64,000 bases of DNA, from assembly GCA_035582835.1 (NCBI GenBank), contig JAYKAV010003110.1, positions 1,545,468 through 1,609,467 on the forward strand, in the 5' to 3' direction. The notes beneath the pieces are model-generated. The model had not been told where the DNA came from. It worked only from the letters and a program-made list of their open reading frames with translations, and did no database searches. Below are positions 13,901 through 28,900 of the stretch, piece after piece. This stretch comes from Phoebastria nigripes. Its lineage: Eukaryota; Chordata; Aves; Procellariiformes; Diomedeidae. The stretch's first letter is position 1. Each line of letters starts with the position of its first letter. The translations under genes were made by a program, and so were the position numbers.

Positions 13901-16900
13901 TTCAAAAACTAAGATCATGCATTTATGACAGACTACTTAAAGATGCATCATGAGAAGCAGTATTAGGATTTTGTATTAAAATGTAAGCAATAGCCTACTG
14001 TGCGAGAAGTAATTGACAACTAGCTTTCTATTTTACACAATGCTTTCTTCCCAATTTCAATTATATGTATCATACACTAGGAAAACAGCAGAGAAACAAA
14101 AACTTATCTAGCATAAAGAGTTGCACAAGAAGTTTTGTGTTGTTTTTGAGATCAAAGGAAAACAAATTTTTAAGGCACCTTTGGAGACTAGTTGTGTAAC
14201 TGCATGTATTAAATGGTCCAAAAGCCCAATAAACTTATTTGCCTGTATTTGAAACAGACATTTCTGTGAATTTAGAAACATAGTCTGCAAGTGCATTTTT
14301 TTAAATCTTAATTTAAAAAAAAATTTCTAAAAGGCAACATTTTAGGCCAAAGCAAGTAACTCCATTAACTTCATTTTCTTTAAAGTACGTATTTATGCAG
14401 ATACAACTGTCTGTGTTTAGGAAATGCACACATTTTTCATTCAGATGTTTTCCTGATACATGGCATGCATCTTCTGCTCTACCAAGCCAAACAAATAAGG
14501 GAAAAGAGACAAGGTATTTGAAAATCTGGTTAGGACCATCAGCAATAGTATTTCCGAGTCAAATAATTGCAGAAACAGATCTTGGCTCCAGAAAAAAGCA
14601 GCATGACTGCCTTTTTTTGATTAAGGATTACATTTCTTTGTTTCTTTTTTCCATAACAGGTTCTGCGATACCCAGTAACAAGTATGGAAGGCATCTAAGC
14701 ATTTTAGAGAACAGCAGCTTTACTAGTGTATTACATAGAAGACAGGAAGACTGCCTAGAAATGTTTAGTAGACTGAAGACTCCTGAGGATCGACCGTTTT
14801 ACAAAACAGATGACTGAAATCTTATGCTTTTTCATTCCCTACCACACATTGCTTAAATGCTTCATATAGAAGCATCCATAAAACGTCCACATATTAATGT
14901 CTAGTTGACACAAGATGTCCTGACACTTCCAGGATGTACACAAAGAATATATCTTAAAAGGTTTCATAGTACATACCCTTGTTTTGTCAAATAACTCTGA
15001 TACCTTCAGAAAAAACCTGCACAAAGGAAACAGCTTATATTACAACATTAATTTGAACAGTCTAATTACTTTCTAGAACTCAAAATATAATCTGTGTCTA
15101 GCAATAAAGACCGTAAAAGCACTGCTTAGAATTTAATTCACAGAACTCAGAGAACATAATAGTTTCAAATTTTAGCACTTCAAACATCTGGGAATTGTAC
15201 AACTTCAGAAAAGGTAAGGGAGAAACAAAGCGTAACAGATGGATGTTTTTTACTAAAGAATAATTGCACAGCTCCTCAGGGATTCTTTATACTTCTGTGA
15301 ATTAAACCCCAAACACCACCACCCTGGTTAACGGTCCTACGCTATTATCAAGTGTCCTTCACTCAAATTTGAATGTACTTTTCTTCACACAGTAAACATG
15401 ATGCATGCCCTACTTTGAATTCCGGGAGGCTGAGCAACAATGTGGCACATCTTCATCACAGGACACAATACAAGGGTTCAGTGTAACAGCAGACTGAATT
15501 ACAGTCAAATCATACTATTTTGACAGAAGGCAGGCGCGATTCCTGACAGACCCTAANAGACTACATCAAATCTCAATACTATAATGAAAGTAATCGACAT
15601 GTAAGCTATCACCACATTTGAAAGTATATCACTGTAATTCAGGTAAATTAATAAAAATAAGTTAACTTTCATATTCATCTCCTACCTGTCATCACACTAA
15701 CTCTAATAAGTGTACACGTTCACAAGCATCAACATCTTTAAGCTAGTTAACTAAGTTTTACTTTCAGATACACCAAACTTCATATTCAAGCAAATCACTG
15801 AAAGATTAAAGGACAAACATCTGTACATAGAGACCCTCTTCTATTTTCAAAGTTTTAGGGATCTCTGTAGATTCCTTTCTTTTCCTAAAGGCAGTAAAAT
15901 TGCCAGAAGAGCAAAACTATTTTTCAAGATGTTGGGACAGGGAACACCCACAAAAATCAGTATACTCAAACTGAGACCTGTTCTTGCTGCACATGTCAAA
16001 GCACTTAAAACACTTAAAAAAAAACTGGTGAAAGAGTTGGGTTTTTTCCTTATTCTGTGAGGACTTTTGCATCTCATCTGTGTAATTTTCTACAAACTGC
16101 AGAAAACAGCTTTTTTTTCCAGACAAATATTAAAGCAAAAATATTAAAGCAGCCTGTTACAGAAATGAAATACTAGAGAAGAAAATTTCTTAATGTGACA
16201 GAACTATAATAAATTCTGTTTTTCTCATAACAAGAGAGCTACTGATCTCAGCAGGTCACTGTTAGGACTGTCACGTAGCAAATCCCCCCACAAGTTATTA
16301 ACAATATCTTACTTGCATATATCTGTGGAGTCCTGCGTTCCTAATGCATATAATGAAGAACCAATTCTATTATAGTCATCCGCCACATCTAGAAAAACAA
16401 ACAAGTACTTGTTTTACTATTTCATTCCTCTTCTTTCTGAAAATTTTGATGTTCCTCTCTTTCTTCAAGAGTAGGTGTTTTTCTAAAAGGAACATGCTTT
16501 AACACAAAAGCAGAAATAAAATTTCAATCATGTCACTTATTATGAAGTATAACTTCACACAATAAACATGGCGCTCTCACCAAATCGTGAAGTCTGTAAT
16601 TTATCTAGGAATATTTAATACAATTAGCACCTGCTGGGTAATTTATTGTGCAACTTTGATAGGTTTTATTTTGGTGGAAGATGTATGAACTCAATGGCTA
16701 AAGTCTGAATTTAAATCTAAAGTCTAAAGCTATTTGAAAAAAAATCACAGTCTAACAATAATGAAGAGTAAGTCTGTGTGCTTGAGAGCAGTAAATTGAA
16801 TACAACTCCAAACTACCAAAATACAGCGCTATATGCACACCACCTTTCTAGCGCACACCTAATTTTCAGGAAACCCTTACCTCATCAACAAGTGGTCACT

Positions 16901-19900
16901 GGCTGAAGTAGCATTAGCGTTAAAGCATTTTAAACAATGAAATTAGAAGCAGGGTTTGTAAAGAAGGCTGCATAATTTGAGGTGAGGTATATATAACTAG
17001 TGAGGTATTGCTATATAGCAATCATAAAAATCAAATCTTTGCACAGATGGCTTTTTCAAAGACCTTTTAGTATAAACTCAATGGATGATGAAAACGCTAA
17101 CAGATCCAAGCAATGAACAGGAAAATATATTTGCTTGTTATTTTTGAAGTTTACATGCCTTTAAGCAGAATTATTTTTTTTTAAATAACACAACCTTGTT
17201 TTAACAGATTGAGTGGGTCACCATCCACCCAATTCATTACTCCATACATCCCAAGGGAATCAGTGCAGTTGGTTACAGTGAAGAAAGGTATTATGAAGCC
17301 ATTAACCTCCCCTTCTATTCCCCCCATTTAAACGTAAAAATAGATTTTCTGCTGGAAATAGGAAGCCACTATCTTTGCAAGCCCTGCAGCTCTCTGTCGA
17401 TCATAAGTTATCCGTAAACTACAGATTGCCCATTTCCAAAACAGGCTTCCCAGGTCATTGCTCTACTCCTCTAGCTAGAATTTCAAAAGGTACCATTTGT
17501 CCCAATTCGCAGTTTGATAAAAGTTGTCAATAAACATGCTAGGCGATTTGAGTCTGAAAACCAGGGAAGCTTTGTCACGAGTTTGATCAATCCTTTCCCA
17601 TCAGATCCTCTACAACCTCATTTAAAACAATTTTCCTGGTTCTACAACCAGGAAAGGCTCTCTCACTACCTAAAGTTTGGCACCTACCTACCATGAATGA
17701 AGTTCAGTTTTCATTTTAAGAAAGCAAACAAAACACCAGAAACCACTTCAGATGGGAATTGAATGAAGACACAGGGTCCCTTAGTACTTCATTAGCCATA
17801 ACTGACTCTCCCCATCTCCTAGCATAGATACTAAAGCTACAAAAGACTCAGTCTTCATACAATGGCAAGAGAAGCATCTGAAGAGTTCAGTAAATTCTTG
17901 GTTTAATGTCTCATTCAATATCCACTTTAGAGTCCTTACCAATGGAGATTCATAAAAGGTTTGTGGCCTGGTTTTGTGTGAACTGTATTACTGTAGATAG
18001 CAAAGACAGAATCTGTGAATCAGACACAAACTTCAGGAAAGTATATAGAATCTAGTAGTTCAATTTTGATTTATCTAGATGCAAAAACTTAAAATCAAGG
18101 GCAATAAAGGTCAACATTTTTCTGAGCTTCTCAAAACACAGTAATCCTAAACCAAACACAGTAGTCCTAAACTAAAGATTTTTCATTTCCTCAAATAAAT
18201 GCACTGCACTTGAGAAGACTATCTAGAGCTTCCAGAAATCACATCAGCTAGCACTCAGCTCAGGAAGACAAATCAATAGCTAAGTGGAAAATCTCACCTC
18301 AGTAAGAAAAGGGGTCCTGCAAACCAAGCTACTGAATGTACACATTCCAGTCTCCATTCTAAAAGGCTGAAAAACAGAAACCTGACTTCCTGGTCTAGAA
18401 CTAATGGCCCAAATAGGAGTTTGCCGCTCAGCACGGTAATGCAATGCTTAGTGTACCAAGAAATTGCACTCTGATGAATGCAAGCTCATCCAATCAAGAG
18501 CAACTTCATTAGGAGTAAAATCACAAATACTGCTATATTACCCACCTTTACACTTTAAAGACTAAGAATCAGACTTCAAAAAAATATTATTACATCAAGT
18601 GTGTTTCTCTTCAAAGGGACAGAATGAAGAATCAAGATATCTTCAGCGTCGCATGAGGCTGTTCTTAGTTCCTCTAATTACAGCAAAAGCTAAACTTTGA
18701 AAGTCAGATTAAACTTCTTTAGACTATCCAAAGACTACACTTGGAGAAATCAATTAACTTTTCGCATGTGAAAAGAAAACTAAAAATTACTGCTCCTCAC
18801 AAACCACTTCTGTACGCTTTAACTAGTACTATTTTCACCCTGGAAAAAGAACTCACTTTTATGTGATCTTGTCATTTTATCAGATTTGGCAGAGGCATCT
18901 TTGACTCGGTTGTGATATTCTACAAGGAATGTTCTTTCATGTTCAAAGAAGTCATCCACATCCTACAAAAACCAAGAACAATTTAAAAAACAGATTTCAC
19001 TCACTCTGTACAGAGCAATTGCAGAGTAAATTTGCACATATTGCTGTTGCTGTGACATGAAATGCAATCTATTTTTATTGTCTAAAACACCATTTATGTA
19101 AACTGATTTCTTCTTCACTTATTTTATCGTGATCTGAACTTTTATTAAGAATTTACTAAGAATTAAGAATTTGTAACAAGCATCTTAAAGGTCTAGATAA
19201 CTAAACCTAAAGTGAAGGAAATAATTTCACTACTAACTACCACTTCGGTGACAGAAAAATAGAATAAATGTCAAGTACTTAATAAAAGGACATCTACCTA
19301 GAAAAAGGGGAGGGGGGAAGAAAGACACCCAGTTGCACAAATGCTGCAGTCATAGCAGAGACGATATGAACTCCTAGCTCAGGAACGCTGACCTTGATGA
19401 CAGATTTCTTTCAAGTTGGTAAATGTAGGTAAATTTTAATATTTTCTGTATTACAATTTGAGATATTTGGTTTATATTTATTTTAAAAAACCCTCTAAAA
19501 TAGCACAGATGCTCAATACCACGGAATAGCCCACAACATGTGCTTATGAAAACTGCTGGTTATTTGGACTTTATATTTTTCTCCAAGTCATAATTAATCC
19601 ATGGTTATATCCACTTTCCAACAGTTTCAAAACTCAAGGTTTTACAATTAGGAACTTTATCTCCCCTAATTTGCTTGCAAATGGAAAGTTACCACTAAAA
19701 AGAAAGGAGATCAAAATCACCTTCTGCAGAATTTATGCTTATTATAAAATCAATCTTTCAACTTTTGGAAAAGTCAAAATGAAACGGAATTTTCATTAAA
19801 ATTCTTTTTTTTTTGTCTCAGTTACATTCTTGCATCTACTGGGAAAAGATGTATCACCTCTACTGTTGCTCTTAGCATTGAAACAGTAGAAGGATGTTAC

Positions 19901-22900
19901 AAGGCTGGTAAAATTCACCCTGTGTTAGTAACTTCTGAGCTGTAGCAGTTGTCAAAGCTAGTGCACCTTCCCACTATATAAAATGACAGGCCAGAACAAA
20001 AAACAGATTATCAATTATCTATGCATTAAAAAAATGCTTAATTTCATAAAACAGGGGAAAGAGTACTAAAAGCTCTCTTTCACAGAAGCAATCAGATAGA
20101 TCTCAGTTATCTTGCATCCAGGGCCACAAGTTCCTTCCCACGCTCTGGCTCTAATTCTGAAGTTAGACATCACTACAAAAATGCCTTTTTTGTAGCTATG
20201 TAAAATTCTGCTTCATTAAAAAAAGGGGACAACGTTAATACATTTTAAATCTTGATAGGTTAAGCAGTAATCACCTTTACTCCTGAAACAATGACACCAT
20301 CTGCTGATTTAACCATATTTTTAAAGAAGTCTTCAAGTTTCTCTTTCTTATTTTTCCCACGAACACTCAACTGAAAAACAGATTCATTTATCAAGTTAGT
20401 TCATTTTCTGGAGGCAGTAAAAGCTTTAAAAAAAAAAAAACAAAACACAAAAAACAAAAACAACAACAACAACGAACGAACTACATACTACGACTTGCTA
20501 CTTCTAAACCAGTTTTCCTGCTCTCTGCCTAGTCTTATACTCTGCATTAATGGGGACAGGGCACCATGCACCCAGAATGACAGACTACCTCATTTACTAG
20601 ACTGTTCTTTATCACCTAAAATACTATTCCAAGAAAAAAAAAAAAAAAAAAAAAAATCAGCAACATTCTAGCACCTACAGATAATACCAAATGTACAAGG
20701 TGTACATTTCAGTTATCAATAATACAGTATTTATCACATACAGTACAGCTGTTGAGTTAACCTAATATAACCAGGTTTTGCTCTTTCAAGTGTAGAATGG
20801 CAGATCCTTGACTTTCAGAAACTACAGAAGCATTTACCCCTCACTGCATTGAGGATAATTTTGGTTTCAGCCTCCTCACACTCTTTCTGTCCATCTAAAT
20901 TTGCCCAATTTAGGTAAACTGAGTTCCTGAACCAATAATCATTTCTACATCAAGCAACAAGAGGATCCTCTGTAACATATTTTGAAGTTAAGCACGTACT
21001 CAGTTGAGCCAACCTTTGTAATGATTTCTTCAACATTCAATGCTGATTTCTGCAATTTTAAAAAGCAACTAAAAACTGTTTGCAGAATATGAGCAACCAG
21101 TAACTCCAACACCAAAGAGTTATTATGAATCCAGAAAGTCCTCTCCATTAACTCAAAATTAGATAGCAACTCAGTATGTAACATGTGGATAGCCAAACTA
21201 GTCCAATATCTAGAAAAAAAATTAACTAAATTTTCACCTACATTATTAACAAAAAGGCTTTACTTATCAGAACATTTCATTAGAAATCCTCTCTAGTTTT
21301 GTCAGCAACAGAATTTAAACCACAGTTCCAAACCCTAAAAATGGGCGTTCCGTCTTTGTTGCATCATCCTTCCCCGCAAAAAAAAAAAAAAAAATTCAGT
21401 CAAAGAGTGGACAAGTATAGTCATGTGAAATCACCATGTCCTGGTTTCGGCTCGGATAGAGTTAATTTTCTTCCTAGTAGCTGGTATAGTGCTGTGGTTT
21501 GGATTTAGTATGAGAATAATGTTGCTAACACACTGATGTTTTAGTTGTTGCTAAGTAGTGTTTACACTAGCCAAGGACTTTTCAGCTTCCCATGNTCTGC
21601 CAGGTGCACAAGAAGCTGGGAGGGAGCATAGCCAGGACAGCTGACCCAAACTGGCCAAAGGGATATTCCATACCATATGATGTCATGCTCAGTATATAAG
21701 CTGGGGGAAGAAGAAGGAAGGGGGGAGTGTTCGGAGTGATGGCGTTTGTCTTCCCAAGTAACTGTTACACCTGATGGAGCCCTGCTTTCCTGGAGATGGC
21801 TGAACACCTGCCTGCCAATGGGAAGCTAATCTTTTTAATCCAAAACATATTGCATTCCCATTAATATTTTTGATGCTGAGGCTAGAGCACATAGTGCATT
21901 TAGTTCCCCAGGTGGCAGCAAAATGAACTCCTACAGACTAACTGAATTTCTAACTTTTACAATACAAATATGTCTGGTATGAAGGAATTGATGCAATTTG
22001 CTCCAGGAGGTAAAGCCCTCTTAATCAATTTTCCATCCTACCATGAAAGTACATCTTGATTTCTCTTGCCAGCAATTCAGTTTTCAATACTCACATCCTG
22101 ATTATATTCCAAGAATACATGGAAATTTAAATCCTTTCTCAAAATAGGATGTGCTGCCACGCGACACAAAAACACTTCATGCATTGCAACTGTCTTCTTG
22201 AATATTGCCAAATATTCACTGAAAACGAAAAATAAGACAGACATAAGAATTTCACATGAAGCAATTAAGTTTGAGATAAGCCTAGTGAGCAGCTTTAAGA
22301 GATCCTCAGTAAGGATACAAAATTATACGCTGATATAGTAGAGATTATCACTCCAATATTTGATATATACATAAATAAATAGTACAATGTTAATACTAGG
22401 GGGAAATTTGAAGCCCTAACATATTACAGAGAGACTTTTAATGAAGACTCAACAAATACATTCTAATTTTTAAGGCTAGCTAACACAGACTGGTTTGCTG
22501 AAAGTGTAACCTCATTTAATTGTCCTTTCCCCAAATCCCCAAAAATCAAGAAATTCAGATACAGGCTACAGTCATTAGCCACTATGTAGCTGATGTGCAA
22601 ATTCCTTCCTCCCCATCTCCATCCCCTTGCCTATTTGCACCCTCCTTACTTATTTAAACGTTCATGTAGTTTTGTTAGCTCTTTAGATAGGAGTCTTTTA
22701 TTCCATGTTAAAGCACCTAGCCTTTTTGGGCTGAAGCTTATGTGGATGTCTTGCTTCATAGTGGTTCTAAAAGTGAAATTAAGTGCTGCATTTGGTAGGT
22801 ACCAAAAAAGTCATGTTGAACCATGACAATTGCGTAGTTGCACAGTTCAGCCAACTCAACTTTAAAGCAATTACTCATTTGTGATTTAATTAAGAGGAAG

Positions 22901-25900
22901 GCATTCTTATCAATACAAGTTTGCTAGAATCCATTTTGCTTTGCAAATTCAATGAATAAGACGTAACTTGTCTAGAAATGAGGAAGGGGCTCTTTTCCCC
23001 ATTCTGAGGTCAAATGGTGAAATGATAATCAACACTTTTGCTTCCACTATGTGCAAGGAGGTTAAGATTTACATACCAGCAAACCAGCAGGGCCAGTGTT
23101 GGGAGATGTTTGATCTCAGTGAGAGTAGTAGTCATTCAGTGAAGACAAAAAAGGAGGATGCAGAGGATGGAGGTGGCAGTAGAAGAAACCCAAAGTTTTC
23201 TGTGTTATCCAACCCCTAACCAGACCACAAGAGAATCATGATCAGGGCCGCTGGAAAACCACAGATTCTTTAAAATCTATAGTGTTTTGATAATTTCCAG
23301 TTTTCTGCATATGAAGTGTATATCTACTCTGCTATAAATTATGTTGTACATAACACTAACACAGAGCTTTTTAAGACATTTGCTCACAGAAGCTGGAGTT
23401 CGGAGAGAAAGCAGCAGTTCTAAGAGTTCTATGTACTTTTCTTGCCAATTCAGAGCTCTTGATAGAAGCAGTCTAGAAGCAGCGTAAATATACACTTGAA
23501 AACTGAAACCAACGACAGGAAAAAGATCAAAGAAGTGAATGCATGATAAGGAAAGTGGATGAAGCAAGGAGAAACTTCACTGTGTAACTCGAAATGGAAC
23601 AAAAAGCCTTAGAGCAGATATTTCAATACACATTAAATTCACAGTAAGAGAAAATACTATTTTCAGGAAGTATATTCTCCTTGTGCAAAAAAAAGGGAGC
23701 ATCAAAAAAAGTATTTTCTAGTAATCTCCATATTTCTTGGGAAACAGAAAGTTGGCATCTACGTTTACAGTACCAACCACATGCAAAAATCCCTAGTTCA
23801 AACACTACATGTATAAACCTTAAAATTTCATTATGCTTATAAAATGTGGAACACCAGAACTAAAAAAGATAGAGGTTACCTCCTCCCTTTGCAGGTGTTC
23901 TGTGAAGAAAAGGATCTAACTAGTTTTTTTCCTTACAAAAGAATGCTCAAGAACAAGCTGATTTTTTTTCCTGTTTCAGAAGTTCTTCCATGAAATTATT
24001 TCTACAATTTTCCTAATGGCTCTGATCATGATCACTAAGATAACCCTGGTTATGTTGCAACTGGATTCTCAAGCCTATATCTCACAGAGAACCATTACAG
24101 TGAAATCAGAAACATGGGACAGCAAACAGCATTAAAAGTTGAGGGATTAAAAAAAAAAAAAAAAAAAAGAGTAGTAATCAAGTCTACATACGCCTCTAGT
24201 TCTTGTTTCATCTTGGTGAATTCTTCTTTAGTCATTGATCCTTCCCCTTCTCCAAGTTTCTGCAATTTCTCCCTTGAGGCATCAAAGTCAGGCCTGGGTG
24301 GTGCTGGTGGAATCTGGAATTGAATCAAATTTTTTTTAATTGCTCATCTTCTCAGTCAAAAAACATCCATTCAGTACAGGAACTGTAAATTGCCTGCAGC
24401 TTTTTAATATATGGCTCTCTCTTTCATCATTCATTACAGCATTTATGGATAAATTCTCTCATTCATGAGTTAGACATGCTGCATTTCTATACCAATTTTG
24501 GCCAAGTGTCCTCGAAGATTACTAAAGAATTAACTAATGGCTTCAGTAGTTTAATTACAACAGAAACTAAATAATACCTAGCTTTCCCAACACAATGAAT
24601 TAAAACTTGAAATCATTATTTTATAATTAGTTTTGTTTTAGCTTATTTGGTAAGGATTGTTTCTTGTTTAAAGAAAAAAAAGAATTCCACAGTTGTTTTC
24701 ACACCATCCATTTATAACTCCCCAAAACTTTAAACAAAAAAAAAAAAACAAAAAACGTTCCATATTGTTTGCAGGCACTAGTTCTTTCTTGCAGCACTGC
24801 TGACATTAAAGATACGTCTGTTGAAATAACAAAGCACACAGTAAAAAAGTCTCTAGGTTAATCTTGTAATATAGTATATTAACATTGAAAGAGAAAACAC
24901 CACAGTCAAACTAATCCTGAATTGCTATCCGTAAAGGGACGCAGAACAAAGCTAAACTGTGCCTAAATTTTAGTTCACTGATATTTGTCCATTACATTAA
25001 TGCATTACAAAAAAGAAAAATCCAGCATCTATGCAGTCAACTGTCTGAAACCAGTNATTACCACACTGAAGGTCTAGTCACTTCAAATAGCTTTTCTGAC
25101 TAAAAAAAGACTAGCTCAAGAATGGTATGACGCATCACAGATTATATTCATCATAACATACCCACTAGTCAATTAGAAATATGTTTACCTTCTGAATCAG
25201 TAGACACACACCCCAAACACAAAATGAATACCTAACTTTCACACCAAGATGACAAATATTCCTATTTGTAATAAAAGTATGAACAGCAGCACCCATTTTT
25301 AATAGGCAGTATCACAAGGTGACTATTTTGGGACCTCTGTTCCCCGGAGGCCTGAAATAAACTTCAAACCATAAGTTGTTAAGTTGTGTATTAAGTAGTT
25401 CTTAGGATGGTATTTCATCCATAGTTCTAGGATGGTATTTGCATTGTTTTTTCCCCCTCCAACTGATTTATGGTAAAATGATTCTGATCTTCAAAATGAA
25501 AACTGGAAAAGTCTTAATTACCAGAGCTCAGTTACTGCACTCTGCCATTCCAGCTAAAACAAAGGCAACATGAAACTTGCAACTAAGTTAAACATTAGCT
25601 TACAAAAACAATACCACCAAGTTATACAGCTCACCTATCTCCCACACTTTTAACACGGTGGACTAAAAATACACTTGGATACAGATTAAACTACTGACTC
25701 CTTAGGAGTGAAAGGCAAGAAAGTATGACAACTACAGTAACTTTCCCCCAAGCTTGCTTCAACCATTAATTTTGTATAATCGCATAAAATGAAGTATTAG
25801 AGCATCTGATCTGATTTTAGAAGGAATGAACATCTGCTGTTTCCACTGCATTTAAAAGCAGTCACAAGTACTTTTGATACAGTCCACAGAAAACAGTGCA

Positions 25901-28900
25901 CATAAACCAAAAGAACAGTAATACTTACGATATAGCCAGCATAGTCCTCATTCTCAACAAAAGAATCATGAAGCCAAATAAACTCTTCATGTTGCCGGAC
26001 AACAGAAAATTCATTTTGTTTGAAATTTGGTAAGGAACTCTAGAAGAAGAAAAGGAGGAAGAATTATGAAAAAAAAAAAAACCAAAACCAAAAAAACCAC
26101 ACNCCCCCACCCCCCTGCCCCAAAAAAAAACCCAACCAAAAAACCAAAATGTTTTTCATTACTGTATGAAAAACACCTTGAAGGAGCAACAAAAATATCC
26201 CTGTAAAAATAATCCAATAATCCAAGTAAGGATTTGACCAAAAAAAGTTCATACAGCAATAATTACTCCCATCTTAATTAGTGCAGCAAACAGTTGGAAT
26301 GGGTTGCCCAAAGAGGTTNCGGAGTCTCCACCCTTGGAGATATTCAAAACCCAAACGGACAAGTCCTGAGCAATGTGCTCTGGTTCACCCTGATTTAATG
26401 GTGGGAGTGAGGGAGGAGATGGGACTAAATGATCTCCAGAAATTTTATTCAACCTCAACTATTCTGTGATTCTGCAATCAATAAACATTCAAATCTAAAA
26501 AAAGAAGAAAAGCCATAAACATGCAGTAACTAAAAATGATTCATGAATGTAATTCCATTATGAAACATATTTTTAGAATCTGAAACCATGGCTAATCTAA
26601 TTAAAAAACTATACTGAAGAATACTGAGGTGTATTAAAGATTCTACCTGCAAATGGGCCAATTAATATGCATGGGAATGGTGTGACAACACATGGACATC
26701 CAACACAAAAAACTGAACGTCACTTTTTTCTAAACAGTTTTTTAACTTCTTAACTTTTTAGCCATCTTTTTCTTAAGCACTGCAGCTACACGGTCTCTTA
26801 AACCTGAGATAATGCTACTTTCACATTTCCTTTGGATTGTGTTACACTTGTTTCAATAAACAGTTCAAGCAAACTTTCTTTTCTATATAATTAAGAAAAT
26901 GTTCAGTGTACAAACCCAGGCTTTTACCTTTGTATGAACAGTGAATTTCACTTTGTCCCTCTCACTGAGTGCATCTGAGATATCCACTTGCAGAGCAGCA
27001 TCAGTCTGGAGATCTACATTTATTGCCCTAAGCTAAACAAAGAAAAATCTATTTAGCTTAAATCTAAAAAAAAAGTTAATTATATTTCCCTTATTCTTCC
27101 CTTGAGAAGAACCCTGATCCTGCAATGCTGAACAACCTTAAAAGACTGAAGATAGATTACAAAAAAACCCAACATTGAAAGATTATTTCCAGCTGAAAAA
27201 GAAATTCCAGTAGTACTCCTTATGGCACGCATGACCATACAAATAATTTCCTTTACCGTACTCCTTGTTAGTGCACTATTGTCATTTCTGTGTATTGTTA
27301 ACTTGCTAGTAATTGAGATGGTCAAGACAAAGTACATTTACAGACAGCAGCAAGTTTGGTAGGTTTTTCCTCTTCATTTTTCTCTTCATTCCCCCCGTTC
27401 CCCCAAATCAACAACCTGCTGTAAGTAAATGTACTTGTAAAGGTAATTATAAAGGTATTAACAGTTGGAAAGGTACTTTTAAGGAGAAAAGTGGTCCTAT
27501 ATTTCAAAGAAGCAAGAGCTATTAAAGACCTGGTTTACTCACATTGTCTTACACTATTCTTTTGTTTAACATTTCCCATGATATACTGAAAAAGCTTAAA
27601 AAAAATAATATCCTGAACTTCACAGAGCTAAGTCTCCTTGGAAATATTTTTCTGGGAAAAAAACAACAAACAAACAAACACCCAAACAAAAAACAAACCT
27701 CAAACCCAACATTTCAATCTCTTCAAAATCAGCATAAGAAATGGCAAAAGTGCAAGGAATACACATATTTTTTTCCACAAGATGTGAAACCTGAACTCTC
27801 TTACAAAATAATTCCAAAGTCACATCGAAAAGAAAATGAGACAATGATCAAATATAGAAAAATTGGAAGATTATCTGAGCACCGCAATGTTTGGCAGTAA
27901 CTGGACCAAAGGGTTCAACAGTACTTGGTGAAACTATAACCTCATCTAGACCCCAACTGGAAATTCAAGTCCCCTCACCCTTGCACCCTTGTTGGTCTAG
28001 AGCAATTTGTCCCATGACAATTTAATCATCATGATCAACAGACATTCAGAATATTTTTCAAATACTAACTCTGAAATCTTTTCCAATCACATTGTCAAAA
28101 AATGTTTCAATGTCATGCTCATGAGGCTTACTTTTTACTGAGACACCGTGTTTTCTTTGATGCTGCTTTTTTTCTAGAAATATCACATTCCACACTGTAA
28201 AAATGCTNTGCCATACAAAGATATAGACTTTTTTTCCTGCAATATTTTTCAGGGCTGCATTTTGAAGTCCGTACTCAAGTACAAAAATGCTTTAAGTATC
28301 AGCAGCACACAGTACAAAGGTTACATATGAGCAGATTTTGAAGATAACACTGCAAGGCACTGGAACAGCACCAGGAGAGAAGCATCAACTGCCACATCTT
28401 GTTTTCCACCAGCTATCTTAATCCTTATCTTAAATCATAGTGGTCAGCTTCCTATTTACTCTAGTTTTCTTGTTAACCTCAACACACGGACAACTCTGCT
28501 GCTTATGTAGCAGCAACCAGACTAATATATCTTAGAATTAGTGTGTTAAAGTAAACCAAAATCATACAGTCCAGCATATTTTGCTAGGCTAGCAAAATAT
28601 AACACTTCAATAGCTATTACACAAATAGTAATAGTTTTTCCTTACAGCAAAGTTGGAAATCATTAAAACCACCGCACAGTAACATATTCACACATGTGAT
28701 TCAGGCATCGCTTTTTGTTTTGTCTTCCCAAGGTTTAGGGGGTCACTGCCTCACACAAAGGCATATTATCATGCAACCATCCATTGCAGATCACTTCTCA
28801 GAGGCAGAATCTCCTAGCTCCTACTGAGTTTCCAATGTGCTTAACATCTAATTTAGGAAAGAAAAATATAATCTGACATACCAATGTCTGCCTTATGTCA

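Noticed and set aside
14395..14817. 140-codon plus-strand ORF in SNX6 intron 10
   Set aside because: No family resemblance, antisense to the gene and in AT-rich intron; probably chance.
20634..24168. A23 and A20 runs as tails of processed retrocopies
   Set aside because: No mRNA-like sequence or target duplication was seen next to either run.
24095..24328. 77-codon ORF starting [11 protein letters not shown]
   Set aside because: It is SNX6 exon 5 with intron read-through on both sides, not a separate gene.
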